Origin: Kitasatospora phosalacinea
GTDB lineage: Bacteria > Actinomycetota > Actinomycetes > Streptomycetales > Streptomycetaceae
NCBI RefSeq assembly: GCF_030268885.1
Contig: NZ_BSSA01000008.1
Location: 236,745 to 300,744 of the forward strand
Length of the DNA: 64,000 nt
Direction of reading: 5' to 3'
The notes under the pieces are model-generated. The model was not told where the DNA came from. It was given only the letters and a program-made list of their open reading frames with translations, and did no database searches. Numbering within the stretch: position 1 is the first letter of the stretch; every line of letters starts with the position of its first letter. Both the position numbers and the translations under genes were made by a program. Below, one piece after another: positions 25,225 through 33,011 of this stretch.

Positions 25225-27924
25225 TCAGAAGCTCGCGCTGACGGTGACGCCGGCGAAGTCCTGGCCGGCGGCGTGGAGGCTGACGAAGTTCCAGCCCTCG
25301 GCGGGGTTGGCGACGGTCAGGGTCTCGGTGTTGCCGCTGTTGGTGGACTTGGCGGTGTTGGCGCCGGTGGTCGCCCAGGTGGCCGCGTCGTAGTACAGGT
25401 CGGCGTTGCCGGTGCCGCCGGAGGCGTTGACCTTCAGGCTGGCGGTGCCGGCCGGGATCCACACGTAGAAGTACGCGTAGTCGCCCTTGACGGCCGAGAC
25501 GTTGCTGCGGACGCAGCCCTTGTCGAGCCGGCGGGTGTCCGCGGCGGTGCACTCGCCGCCGTTGCCGGGCGGGGTGGTGGCGGTGCCGGTGGCGGCGGTG
25601 ACGGAGACGCCGGAGAACGGCTGGCCGCCGGCCGCGTGGAGGCTGACGTAGTTCCAGCCCTCGGCGGGGTTGGCGATGGTCAGGGTCTCGGTGTTGCCGC
25701 TGTTGGTGGACTTGGCGGTGTTGGCGCCGGTGGTGGCCCAGGTGGCCGCGTTGTAGTACAGGTCGGCGTTGCCGGTGCCGCCGCTGGAGCTGACGGTCAG
25801 GCTGGCGGTGCCGGCCGGGACCCACAGGTAGAAGTACGCGTAGTCGCCCGCCGCGGCGGAGGCGTCCTTGCGGGTGCAGCCGAGGTCGATCTGCTGGGGG
25901 CTGGCCGAGGTGCAGTCGCCGCCGGGGGTGGTGGGCGGGGTGGTGCCGGAGCCCTTGCCGCAGGCGCCGGCGTTGCAGGCGGTCAGCCAGGTGTCGAAGT
26001 CGGCGTCGTAGCGGGTGCCGACGGTGGTCTTCAGGATGCTGCGGGCGCCGGCCCAGTCGCCGGTGCGGTACTCGGCCAGGACGGCGTCCATGTCGGAGCG
26101 GCGCTGCTCCAGCATGTAGCGGACGGCCAGGTAGCCCCAGTTGTAGATCCGGGTCTGGTCGGCGTTGTCGTAGGTGGTGTCGAACAGGGTGGACAGCGCG
26201 TAGGTGTGCCGGCCGGCCTGGTCGATCGCGGCGGTGTAGTCGGCGCCCCGGTAGCCGTAGTTGACGTACTCGGCGAAGCCCTCGACCCACCAGACGGTCG
26301 GGGTGGTCATCCCGGCGTCGAAGTCGCCGTACATGTCGAACCGGCCGTCGAGGAAGTGGGTGTACTCGTGGTTGAGGTTCCAGATCTGGAAGTCCGGGCG
26401 GACCCACTCGGCCTCGTAGGCGATGAACCGGGGCTGGTTGCCGGCCGCGGCCGGGTCGCCCTCCAGGTACATGCCGCCGTTGTTGGTGGAGATGCCGAAG
26501 ACGATGCCCGCGTACTTCTGGTAGTCGCTGCTGGAGTGGAAGACCACCACGTCGATGGTGGTGTTCCGGTCGTCCGCGACCGGGCCGTTGTCCCTGGCCA
26601 CGTTGTGGAAGTACGCGTCCTGGCCCTTGAGGCTGGTGCAGGCGGTGGCGAGCTGGTCGGCGGTCAGCGCCTGGGCGATGATCTCGATGCTGTTGCTGCA
26701 GGCGTAGTCGACGGTCAGCACCGCGGCCTTCACCCGGTTCGCCAGGTCGCAGGTGCCGTAGTACGCGCAGTTCGCCTTGTCGTAGCTGTCGGTCATCTCG
26801 GCCAGGCCCACCCACAGCGAGGCGGTGCTGCCGGTGATCGAGCTGCGGTCCAGCAGGCCCTTGACCATCGGGCGGACCTTGCCCTGCAGGTCCGGGTAGC
26901 GGAGGAAGCGGCCCAGCTCGCGGCCCGCGTTGGCGACCAGGAAGTCGTTGTTGCCGCCGAGCAGGCCGAAGTTGCGGGTGGCGAAGGACTGCAGGGTGTC
27001 CAGCGCCGCCGGGTCCGCCTCCACGGCGGGCAGGAAGTCGCTGTTCTGGTGGCCGCGCCAGTACACCGTGAAGGTGTTGTTGACGGCGTTGACCATGTAC
27101 CAGGACGCGTCGTAGCTGCTGTCGTAGCCGTTCAGCAGCCGCTCGACGACCTTCAGGTAGCGGGCGTTCTCCAGCGAGCTGTCGATCAGGGTGACGGCCT
27201 CGCCGAGCGTCTCGCCGTTCGCGTCGGTGACGTCCCACGCGTGCCCGTTGGCGAAGAAGGCGTCCAGGCCGCCCTCGATCGCGCCCTTCAGGGCGCTGCC
27301 GTAGGTGCCCACCGCGTCCGCGTTGTACCACTGCACGTAGTAACCGGCCCGCAGGTACAGCACGACCTGGTGGGCCGAGGTGGAGTCGTCGCCCGGGTAG
27401 GCGGCGGACAGGTCGCGCAGCGCGTTGGCGACGGTCACCATCTGCGTCTCGTTGAAGGCCGCCTTCGCGTCGTTGCCCTTCAGCAGGAACAGCGAGTTGA
27501 CGCAGTCCACGGTGGACGCCTTGATCTGCGCCACCAGGTCGGCACCGGAGCGACCGGTGAAGTCCGCGGCGTTGCAGGTCGTGGTCGCGGCGGGCACCTC
27601 GCCCGGCAGCCCGCCGGGCGCGCCCGGCACCGCCAGCGGCGGGCGCTTGCCGGCGTCCGAGCGGACGTTGCTGGCGGAGTCCTTGCGGCGTTCGGCCGCC
27701 GCGGAGTTCAGCGGGGCCTCCTTGCCCGCCTTCGCCGCCTTGTCGGCCGCGAGGGCCCGGGCGGCGGCCCCGGACTTCTCGGAGTTGGCCGGCTTCCGCT
27801 CGGCCTGGGTCGCCGCCCGGGCCCCCGGCGCCAGCGCGCCGAGGAACCCGAGGGCCATACAGAGGGACAACAGCAGACTCAACGTCCGTCCTGCGGACGC
27901 GAGGGTCATCCGGAAGGTTCGCAC
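25225..27924 (-). CDS. secreted M9 collagenase-like metalloprotease with two PPC domains
   Basis: 899 aa. A long signal peptide (hydrophobic about residues 12-35, cleavage likely after GARA) is followed by an Ala/Lys/Glu-rich propeptide. Next come the helical activator domain and the peptidase M9 catalytic domain, with the zinc motif HEYTH at residues 519-523 and the third-ligand Glu in WWVEGFAEY (about 548). Two bacterial pre-peptidase C-terminal (PPC) domains end the protein, as in clostridial collagenases. It should degrade collagen-like or other structural protein outside the cell. The GTG start at 27924 has GGAGG 7 nt upstream. A palindromic operator candidate lies about 85 nt upstream. 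Confidence 0.92.
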   Translation of the reverse strand: MRTFRMTLASAGRTLSLLLSLCMALGFLGALAPGARAATQAERKPANSEKSGAAARALAADKAAKAGKEAPLNSAAAERRKDSASNVRSDAGKRPPLAVPGAPGGLPGEVPAATTTCNAADFTGRSGADLVAQIKASTVDCVNSLFLLKGNDAKAAFNETQMVTVANALRDLSAAYPGDDSTSAHQVVLYLRAGYYVQWYNADAVGTYGSALKGAIEGGLDAFFANGHAWDVTDANGETLGEAVTLIDSSLENARYLKVVERLLNGYDSSYDASWYMVNAVNNTFTVYWRGHQNSDFLPAVEADPAALDTLQSFATRNFGLLGGNNDFLVANAGRELGRFLRYPDLQGKVRPMVKGLLDRSSITGSTASLWVGLAEMTDSYDKANCAYYGTCDLANRVKAAVLTVDYACSNSIEIIAQALTADQLATACTSLKGQDAYFHNVARDNGPVADDRNTTIDVVVFHSSSDYQKYAGIVFGISTNNGGMYLEGDPAAAGNQPRFIAYEAEWVRPDFQIWNLNHEYTHFLDGRFDMYGDFDAGMTTPTVWWVEGFAEYVNYGYRGADYTAAIDQAGRHTYALSTLFDTTYDNADQTRIYNWGYLAVRYMLEQRRSDMDAVLAEYRTGDWAGARSILKTTVGTRYDADFDTWLTACNAGACGKGSGTTPPTTPGGDCTSASPQQIDLGCTRKDASAAAGDYAYFYLWVPAGTASLTVSSSGGTGNADLYYNAATWATTGANTAKSTNSGNTETLTIANPAEGWNYVSLHAAGGQPFSGVSVTAATGTATTPPGNGGECTAADTRRLDKGCVRSNVSAVKGDYAYFYVWIPAGTASLKVNASGGTGNADLYYDAATWATTGANTAKSTNSGNTETLTVANPAEGWNFVSLHAAGQDFAGVTVSASF
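25315..25794. repeat. in-frame tandem duplication encoding the PPC domains
   Basis: Blocks beginning at 25315 and 25678 (offset 363 nt, 121 codons) are nearly identical over about 115 nt. The encoded segment TGNADLYY continues almost unchanged through the TAKSTNSGNTETLT region in both. This points to a fairly recent duplication or continued gene conversion of the domain. Confidence 0.8.
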
Positions 27925-28008
27925 GTGGGGGCCTCCGGGCCGATACGACGCCGTGTCTTCGGGGCACGGCGGAGGGTGGGGAGGCCGCCGAGGTGCCCCG
28001 CGGCGGCC

Positions 28009-28036
28009 GGTGACATGTACAGTTGCACATGTCACC
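28009..28036. promoter_or_regulatory. perfect inverted repeat, candidate operator of the protease gene
   Basis: GGTGACATGT at 28009-28018 and its exact complement ACATGTCACC at 28027-28036 are separated by 8 nt. The arm centres lie 18 bp apart, under two helical turns, which suits a dimeric regulator. It lies 85-112 nt before the protease GTG. The rest of the 177-nt gap shows only TTGACT at about 28062-28067 as a possible -35 element. Confidence 0.6.
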
Positions 28037-28101
28037 TGGCACCGAAAGACCCCGTGCTCAAGTCAACTGCCGGTCATAACCCTCCGGTCGGCCCCCGCCG
28101 C

Positions 28102-28464
28102 TCAGGCCGCCAGCCGCCCCGCCAGCTCCGGCAGGTCCGCGACGAACCACAGCTGCAGGCCGCGGTTGCTCTCCCGGACGAAGTCGCGCAGCGCCTCCGA
28201 CCCCGCGACGTGCGCCGCGACGTCCCCCACCACCGCGAGCCCCGTCCGGTACTGCGCGAACTTCTGCACCACCGCCCCCGCGACCCCGCTGCGCAGCCGG
28301 AAGAACTCCGCCCCCAGCCGCTGCACCGGCACCGCCACCCAGGACGCCCCCTGGTGGTACGCGTCGCCCAGCAGGTCCAGCGCCTGGCGCTCCCCCGCCA
28401 CCGCCTCCCCCTCGGCGGCCACCACCATCACCAGCACCCCGCCCAGCTCCTGCACACCGGTCAC
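28102..28464 (-). CDS. DUF4180 protein
   Basis: 120 aa. The family hallmark region is clear: LLGDAYHQGASWVAVPVQRL, EFFRLRSGVAGAVVQKFAQY, LAVVGDVAAHV and ALRDFVRESNRG. DUF4180 proteins have no established function and are often encoded singly. Here the GTG overlaps the stop of the HTH gene upstream as GTGA, so the two are made together. It lacks any DNA-binding or enzymatic motif I can name. The gene ends 177 nt before the protease start on the same strand. Confidence 0.82.
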   Translation of the reverse strand: MTGVQELGGVLVMVVAAEGEAVAGERQALDLLGDAYHQGASWVAVPVQRLGAEFFRLRSGVAGAVVQKFAQYRTGLAVVGDVAAHVAGSEALRDFVRESNRGLQLWFVADLPELAGRLAA

Positions 28465-28874
28465 TTCAGGCCCCCCGTCAGGTCGTCGACCAACGCCAGC
28501 ACCTCGGACACCCGCCGCGGCGGGCCCATCACCACGAACCGCAACGCGCTCCGCTCCTCCTCCCGCACCGCCTGCACCCACAGCGGCCGCGGCCCGCCCG
28601 ACCAGGCCGACGCCGCCGCCAGCACCCCCGTCACCAGCCGGTCCGCCTCCCGCGCACCCACCCCGTCCACCTGCACCACCGCCGAGACGTCCGCCCGGGC
28701 CGGCCCCGCCGACACCCCGCCCCCGGTGAACGCCTCCACCTCCGCCCGGGCGATCCGGTACTGCTTCCCGATCCGCACCGCCTTGAGCTTCCCGTCCCGC
28801 ACGTACCCGCGCACGGTCTTCACGTGCAGCCCGAGCAGCTCCGCCACGTCCTCGACAGAATAGAAATCGTTCAC
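28461..28874 (-). CDS. excisionase/MerR-type HTH protein
   Basis: 137 aa. The N-terminal 50 residues are a helix-turn-helix of the excisionase/BldC type: YSVEDVAELLGLHVKTVRGY, then VRDGKLKAVRIGKQYRIARAEVEAF. After a Gly/Ala-rich linker, residues of about 60-137 form an alpha/beta domain (ADVSAVVQVDGVG, RFVVMGPPRRVSEVLALVDD) that may sense a ligand or bind the DUF4180 partner. It starts at GTG 28874, with AAGGATGAGGA just upstream. A candidate promoter TTGAGC-17-TAGGGA lies 11 nt upstream of the GTG. Confidence 0.83.
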   Translation of the reverse strand: MNDFYSVEDVAELLGLHVKTVRGYVRDGKLKAVRIGKQYRIARAEVEAFTGGGVSAGPARADVSAVVQVDGVGAREADRLVTGVLAAASAWSGGPRPLWVQAVREEERSALRFVVMGPPRRVSEVLALVDDLTGGLK

Positions 28875-28884
28875 TCCTCATCCT

Positions 28885-28913
28885 TCCCTAACACTCCCCA
28901 CCTTACAGCTCAA
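28885..28913 (-). promoter_or_regulatory. candidate promoter of the HTH-DUF4180 pair
   Basis: TTGAGC (28908-28913), a 17-nt spacer and TAGGGA (28885-28890) on the minus strand. Confidence 0.4.
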
Positions 28914-28990
28914 CGAAGAGCGATACGCCCTGACACGCCATCCTTGCCCCCGTGCCCTCCCCTCCCCCGCTCCGGCTCCGCGCGCCGTCG

Positions 28991-29010
28991 GGGGCGCGAG
29001 GAACTGCGCG
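28991..29010 (+). repeat. dispersed intergenic repeat, copy B
   Basis: GGGGCGCGAGGAACTGCGCG, flanked by GTCGGG and CCCGAC, which allow a hairpin. It lies in the 407-nt divergent gap between the HTH and RIO-kinase genes. Confidence 0.6.
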
Positions 29011-29069
29011 CCCGACCATCCACCGCCCCGCAGCCGCCGCCCCGCCCTGCCCCGCCCCCGAAAAACCCT

Positions 29070-29099
29070 TTGCGCCGCGTCCGCCCCCGCGCCTAAGGT
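29070..29099 (+). promoter_or_regulatory. promoter of the RIO-kinase gene
   Basis: TTGCGC (29070-29075), an 18-nt spacer and TAAGGT (29094-29099). Transcription from about 29106 would give an unusually long leader of about 175 nt. Confidence 0.5.
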
Positions 29100-29157
29100 G
29101 TTCCCGTCCCGCCGCGCCCTGCGCGCTCGCGGGCCCGACGAGAGGAGGTGTGGACCG

Positions 29158-29232
29158 ATGGTTGCCGCTGTGACGCGGCGCGCTTTCGTGTGCGCGCCAT
29201 CCGCCTCCCCCCGTCTTCGCCCCACCGGCTGA
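29158..29232 (+). CDS. possible 24-codon upstream ORF in the RIO-kinase leader
   Basis: MVAAVTRRAFVCAPSASPRL is followed by four more codons and TGA. The ATG has AGGAGG about 10 nt upstream, a stronger site than the main gene's. The frame lies wholly inside the predicted leader and ends 49 nt before the kinase start. It holds one Cys and four Arg codons. It may be a translated leader peptide, but no family is recognised. Confidence 0.4.
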   Translation: MVAAVTRRAFVCAPSASPRLRPTG

Positions 29233-29281
29233 CCGCGCGACATCCCGCGCCCCGGTGGGCCACTCCCCAGGAGCCACCGCA

Positions 29282-30262
29282 GTGCGCGAGCGCTTTGCCG
29301 ACAGCGATTCCTTCTCCCGCATCCGCCCCAAGGGCGCTTCCCGTCGCGGCCGCCGGGCCGACCGCTTCGACGACTCCCAGCCCGAGTACGACTACTTCGC
29401 CTCCACCGGGTTCGACCTCGGCGCCGACGCCGAGCCCGAGGAGCAGCAGTACGCCGCCCCCGTGACCGACGGCCCCGCCACGGGCGACCGCTGGTCGACG
29501 TGGGACCAGTCCACCCCGACCGAGAAGGGCCCCGAGCCGCGCCCCGACTGGGTCGTCACCGAACTCGCGGCCGTCGACACCGAGCTGGGCATCGTGAAGA
29601 CCGGCAAGGAGGCGGACGTCTTCCTGCTGGAGCGCGCCGTCCCCGGCACCTCCCGCCGCACCCTGATGGCCGCCAAGCGGTACCGGGACGCCCAGCACCG
29701 GATGTTCCACCGCGACTCCGGTTACCTGGAGGGCCGCCAGCACAAGGAGTCCCGGGTCACCCGGGCGATGGCCAAGCGCACCGCCTTCGGCAAGGAGGCG
29801 ATCGCCGGCCAGTGGGCGGCGGCCGAGTTCGCCGCGCTGTGCCGGCTCTGGTCGGCGGGCGTCGCCGTGCCGTACCCGGTGCAGATCACCGGCACCGAGA
29901 TCCTGATGGAGTTCGTCGGCGACGAGAACGGCACGGCCGCCCCCCGGCTGGCCCAACTGCGCGCCGAGGAGGCCGACATCGACGACCTGTGGGCGCAGCT
30001 GGGCCGCAGCCTCGCCCTGCTGGCCTACGACGGCTACGCGCACGGCGACCTCTCGGCCTACAACATCCTGGTGCACCGCGGCCGCCTGGTGATCATCGAC
30101 GTCCCGCAGATCGTCGACGTGGTGGCCAACCCCCGCGGCCTCTCCTTCCTGGAGCGGGACGTGCGCAACGTCGGCGCCTGGTTCGTCTCCCGCGGCCTCC
30201 CGCCCGAGAGCGTCGAGGCCCTGGTCGACTCCCTCGCCACCGACGCCCGCCTCCGCCGCTGA
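29282..30262 (+). CDS. RIO-type serine protein kinase
   Basis: 326 aa. After a disordered basic/acidic N-terminus (about 100 residues), the kinase core has VKTGKEADVFLLER (a GKEADV loop typical of RIO kinases), the ATP-site Lys in MAAKRYRD, the catalytic loop YAHGDLSAYNILVH (Asp near residue 259), and VIIDVPQIVD in place of DFG. The activation and substrate lobes of ordinary kinases are missing, as expected for RIO1-like proteins. Bacterial targets are unknown, and in eukaryotes and archaea the family works in ribosome maturation. The GTG start at 29282 has AGGAG 8 nt upstream. Confidence 0.88.
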   Translation: MRERFADSDSFSRIRPKGASRRGRRADRFDDSQPEYDYFASTGFDLGADAEPEEQQYAAPVTDGPATGDRWSTWDQSTPTEKGPEPRPDWVVTELAAVDTELGIVKTGKEADVFLLERAVPGTSRRTLMAAKRYRDAQHRMFHRDSGYLEGRQHKESRVTRAMAKRTAFGKEAIAGQWAAAEFAALCRLWSAGVAVPYPVQITGTEILMEFVGDENGTAAPRLAQLRAEEADIDDLWAQLGRSLALLAYDGYAHGDLSAYNILVHRGRLVIIDVPQIVDVVANPRGLSFLERDVRNVGAWFVSRGLPPESVEALVDSLATDARLRR

Positions 30263-30346
30263 CCCACCGGCCCGCCCCGGCCCGGCCGTCCCCTGACCTC
30301 CCCTCACCCCGCCCGCACCGCAGGCCAGTTGCTTCACGCAACGGTG

Positions 30347-30352
30347 TAGAGT
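30347..30352 (+). promoter_or_regulatory. candidate -10 box of the Ser/Thr kinase gene
   Basis: TAGAGT, preceded by the small inverted repeat GTTGC-N5-GCAAC at about 30328-30342. It gives a leader of about 90 nt. Confidence 0.35.
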
Positions 30353-30450
30353 CACCGCGGTCGGGCGGGGTGCGGGGGCGGCACCGGCTTCCCTCCGCGC
30401 GCCCGGGCAGCGAGAATCACTGCTGACAGGTCGTACACCATGCTCGGGGG

Positions 30451-32346
30451 ATGCGGGACATGTGGGGTCGGGGGACGGTACTCGGGGGCCGGTACGCCCT
30501 CGCCGAGCGGCTCGGCAGCGGCGCGATGGGCGAGGTCTGGCGCGCCGAGGACAGGGTGCTGGGGCGACAGGTCGCGGTGAAGATCGTGCTCCCGGCCCTG
30601 ATGGAGGACGAGGTCTTCGCCGCCCGCTTCCGCCGCGAGGCGACGGTGCTGGCCGCGATGAACCACCGGGGCGTGGTGCACATCCACGACTACGGCGAGG
30701 ACGACACCGAGCCGGACGCGAGGACCGCGTACATCGTGATGCAGCTGCTGTCGGGCAAGCCGCTCGACCGGGCCCGCGGCGGCAGGGCCCTCCCGCCCGA
30801 CCGCGCGCTGGACGTCGCCGCCCAGGTGCTGGACGCGCTGCACGCCGCGCACCAGCAGGGCATCGTGCACCGGGACATCAAACCGTCCAACCTGATGATC
30901 GACGAGGACGGCCGGGTCACCGTCACCGACTTCGGCATCGCCCGCACCCTCGCCGACAGCCGGATCACCACCTCCCACGCGGTGATCGGCACCGCCCTGT
31001 ACATGGCCCCGGAACGCGCCGAGGGCAAGGACGCCTCGGCCGCCTCCGACCTCTACTCGGTCGGCGTGGTGCTGTTCGAACTCCTCTCCGGCGCCGTGCC
31101 GTTCACCGGTGGGACGCCGCTCGAAGTGGTGCTCAAGCACGTCCGCGAGCCGGTGCCCGAGCTCCCGGCGGAGGTGCCCGCCCCGGTGCGGGCGGTGGTC
31201 GCCAAGGCGCTCGCCAAGGAGCCCGGCGACCGCTACCCGGACGCGGCGGCGATGGCCGTCGCCGCCCGGCAGGCGATGTCCACCCCGGCCGGGCTCGGCA
31301 CGGTGCTCGCCCTCCCCGAAGCCGTCGAGGCCGCGCCCGTCGTCCCCGCCCCCGCGGTCGCGGCAGCCCCCGCGGCACCGGCGCCGGTGCCCGTCCCCGC
31401 CATCGAGCCCACCCCCGCCGGGAAGGACCGGCGCGCCGGGCGCCGTCGGCTGGCGCTCCTGGTCCTGCCCGTGGTGCTGGTCACCGGCGGCGGGGTGACG
31501 GCCCAGCAGTTCCACCTGCTGCCCTGGCAGCACGACGGCAGCCACACCACCGCCGGCTCCACCACCCAGTCCCCCGGCGCCCCCGCCACCGGGTCCTCCC
31601 CGTCCGGCGCCTCCCCCGCCCCCTCCGGCACCGAACAGGCCGCCCCCACCCCGCCCGCCTCCTCCGCCCCCGCCGCCGACCCGAACGGCAACCCCGTCCC
31701 GCCGGGCACCGACCCCCAACAGGCCACCGGCCCCGGCGGCACGGGCACCGGCACCGGCACCGGCACCGGCACCGGCACCGGCGGCAACGTCGGAGGCAGC
31801 GGCAGCAACAGCGGCAGCGGTTCGGGCAGCGGCTCCGGCAGCGGCGGCACCAACAGCTCCGGCGGCGCCGGCACCCCCAACCCGCCCAAGCAGACCACCG
31901 CCGCCCCCACCACCCCGTCCGGCCCGGCCCCCGGCTGCGGCGGCACCGGCTGGGGCCGCCTGGTCAACACCGGCAGCGGACGGACCCTCGGCCTCGGCTC
32001 CGACGCCGTCAGCGCGGGCGTCCCCGTGGTCTCCGGCGGCCACACCTCCTACGGCTGGATCAGGTCCGCCTCCAACGGCGTGACCACCTTCACCGCCTGC
32101 AAGGCCGACAGCGGCATCAGCCTGGGCGCCCGCTACGCGGGCAGCCCCAACATCGCCGAACTCGCGGGCTCCAGCTCCTTCGGCGACATGACCAGCTGGT
32201 ACCCGGTCGACGCCGGTTCCGGGAACTTCCAGCTCAAGTTCGGCTACGGCCCCCAGAGCTGCCTGACCGACCACGGCAGCGGCAACACCCTCACCGTCGA
32301 CACCTGCACCGCGGGCGACCGGTCCCAGCTCTTCCGCTTCTCCTGA
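30451..32346 (+). CDS. receptor-like Ser/Thr protein kinase with lectin-like ectodomain
   Basis: 631 aa, PknB-type. The cytoplasmic kinase (residues of about 12-275) has LGSGAMGEVWRA, VAVKIV (Lys44), HRDIKPSNLMI, TDFGIA, TALYMAPERAEG and a DLYSVGVVLFEL helix, all intact. An Ala/Pro-rich juxtamembrane part leads to one transmembrane helix (about 331-350). Outside lie a Ser/Gly/Thr-rich stalk with a (GT)n stretch and a Cys-containing C-terminal domain (about 495-631) that resembles a ricin-type beta-trefoil (GRLVNTGSGRTLGLGS, LTVDTCTAGDRSQLFRFS). It lacks PASTA repeats, so it probably senses something other than peptidoglycan. An ATG 9 nt later has a better-placed GGGGGA site and could be the true start. 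Confidence 0.9.
   Translation: MRDMWGRGTVLGGRYALAERLGSGAMGEVWRAEDRVLGRQVAVKIVLPALMEDEVFAARFRREATVLAAMNHRGVVHIHDYGEDDTEPDARTAYIVMQLLSGKPLDRARGGRALPPDRALDVAAQVLDALHAAHQQGIVHRDIKPSNLMIDEDGRVTVTDFGIARTLADSRITTSHAVIGTALYMAPERAEGKDASAASDLYSVGVVLFELLSGAVPFTGGTPLEVVLKHVREPVPELPAEVPAPVRAVVAKALAKEPGDRYPDAAAMAVAARQAMSTPAGLGTVLALPEAVEAAPVVPAPAVAAAPAAPAPVPVPAIEPTPAGKDRRAGRRRLALLVLPVVLVTGGGVTAQQFHLLPWQHDGSHTTAGSTTQSPGAPATGSSPSGASPAPSGTEQAAPTPPASSAPAADPNGNPVPPGTDPQQATGPGGTGTGTGTGTGTGTGGNVGGSGSNSGSGSGSGSGSGGTNSSGGAGTPNPPKQTTAAPTTPSGPAPGCGGTGWGRLVNTGSGRTLGLGSDAVSAGVPVVSGGHTSYGWIRSASNGVTTFTACKADSGISLGARYAGSPNIAELAGSSSFGDMTSWYPVDAGSGNFQLKFGYGPQSCLTDHGSGNTLTVDTCTAGDRSQLFRFS
31744..31779 (+). repeat. six tandem copies of GGCACC in the kinase stalk
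   Basis: A perfect 6-nt repeat encoding Gly-Thr units. Slippage would lengthen or shorten the extracellular stalk without changing frame. Confidence 0.8.
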
Positions 32347-32407
32347 CCCCCGGCGACCGCCCCGCCGAATCCCCCACCCCCGTGGGGCAGTTGTCGCCCG
32401 CCCGGGG

Positions 32408-32413
32408 CAGAAT
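32408..32413 (+). promoter_or_regulatory. -10-like box for a leaderless mRNA
   Basis: CAGAAT ends 6 nt before the ATG at 32420. It is weaker than the other boxes because the first base is not T. Confidence 0.3.
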
Positions 32414-32419
32414 GCGGGC

Positions 32420-32974
32420 ATGGCCGAACAGTACTTCTCCGCCTTCGCGGTGGACGCCGCCGCCCTGCTCCGCCTGCCCGGCTCGGGCGAGCGGGTGCTC
32501 CCCGGCGTGGCGCCCTCCGCCGCGCTCGCCGAGTTGCTCTCCGGCCGGCTCCGCGCCGACGCGGACTCGCGCTACACCGCGCTGCTGCCCGCGCTGGCCG
32601 GCGCCCTCGGCACGCCGCTGGGCGCGGTCTCCGTCCCCGGTCGGCGCTGGGACGAGCTGACCGAGGTCTTCACCTCGCTCGAACTGCCCGCCCTGACCGC
32701 GCTGTGGTCCCGCCCGTGGCGCTTCCCGGCCGACGCGACCCACGACTGGCCGTGGCCGTACCCGACGCTGGCGGCCCGCACCGACACCGCCGACCTGCTG
32801 GTCGAACTGGCGGCGCTGGCCTCGGAGTCGATCCACGAGCAGGACGTCGAGGCGCTGGACGAGGACGATCTGGAGGAGGCGTCCTGGTTCCTCACCGAGC
32901 ACCTGCCGGTCTGGACGTCCCGGGCGCACGCCCTCGGCCTGGACCTGCTCCTGGTCCGCGACGGCAGCCGGTAG
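32420..32974 (+). CDS. conserved hypothetical protein
   Basis: 184 aa, soluble, acidic and helix-rich. It opens AEQYFSAFAVDAAALLRLPG and contains WPWPYPTLAART and the acidic segment SIHEQDVEALDEDDLEE. GC-rich third positions and the absence of long competing frames support it as a real gene. I do not recognise a domain. It stands alone between the kinase gene and the convergent ABC permease, 37 nt from the latter. Confidence 0.65.
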   Translation: MAEQYFSAFAVDAAALLRLPGSGERVLPGVAPSAALAELLSGRLRADADSRYTALLPALAGALGTPLGAVSVPGRRWDELTEVFTSLELPALTALWSRPWRFPADATHDWPWPYPTLAARTDTADLLVELAALASESIHEQDVEALDEDDLEEASWFLTEHLPVWTSRAHALGLDLLLVRDGSR

Positions 32975-33011
32975 CGGCCGACGGCACCCGGTGGCGCCCC
33001 TCGCCCCCGGC

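Noticed and set aside
24694..28863. Very long plus-strand open frame (1389 codons) across the hydrolase, protease and HTH genes
   Set aside because: It is antisense to well-supported genes, its composition is Ala/Gly/Val/Arg repeats typical of GC-driven shadow frames, and it has no family motif.
29148..29465. Plus-strand frame starting GTG just before the RIO-kinase leader ORF
   Set aside because: It runs into the kinase gene in the wrong frame and becomes Pro/Ser/Thr repeats. The ATG frame at 29158 has the better ribosome site.
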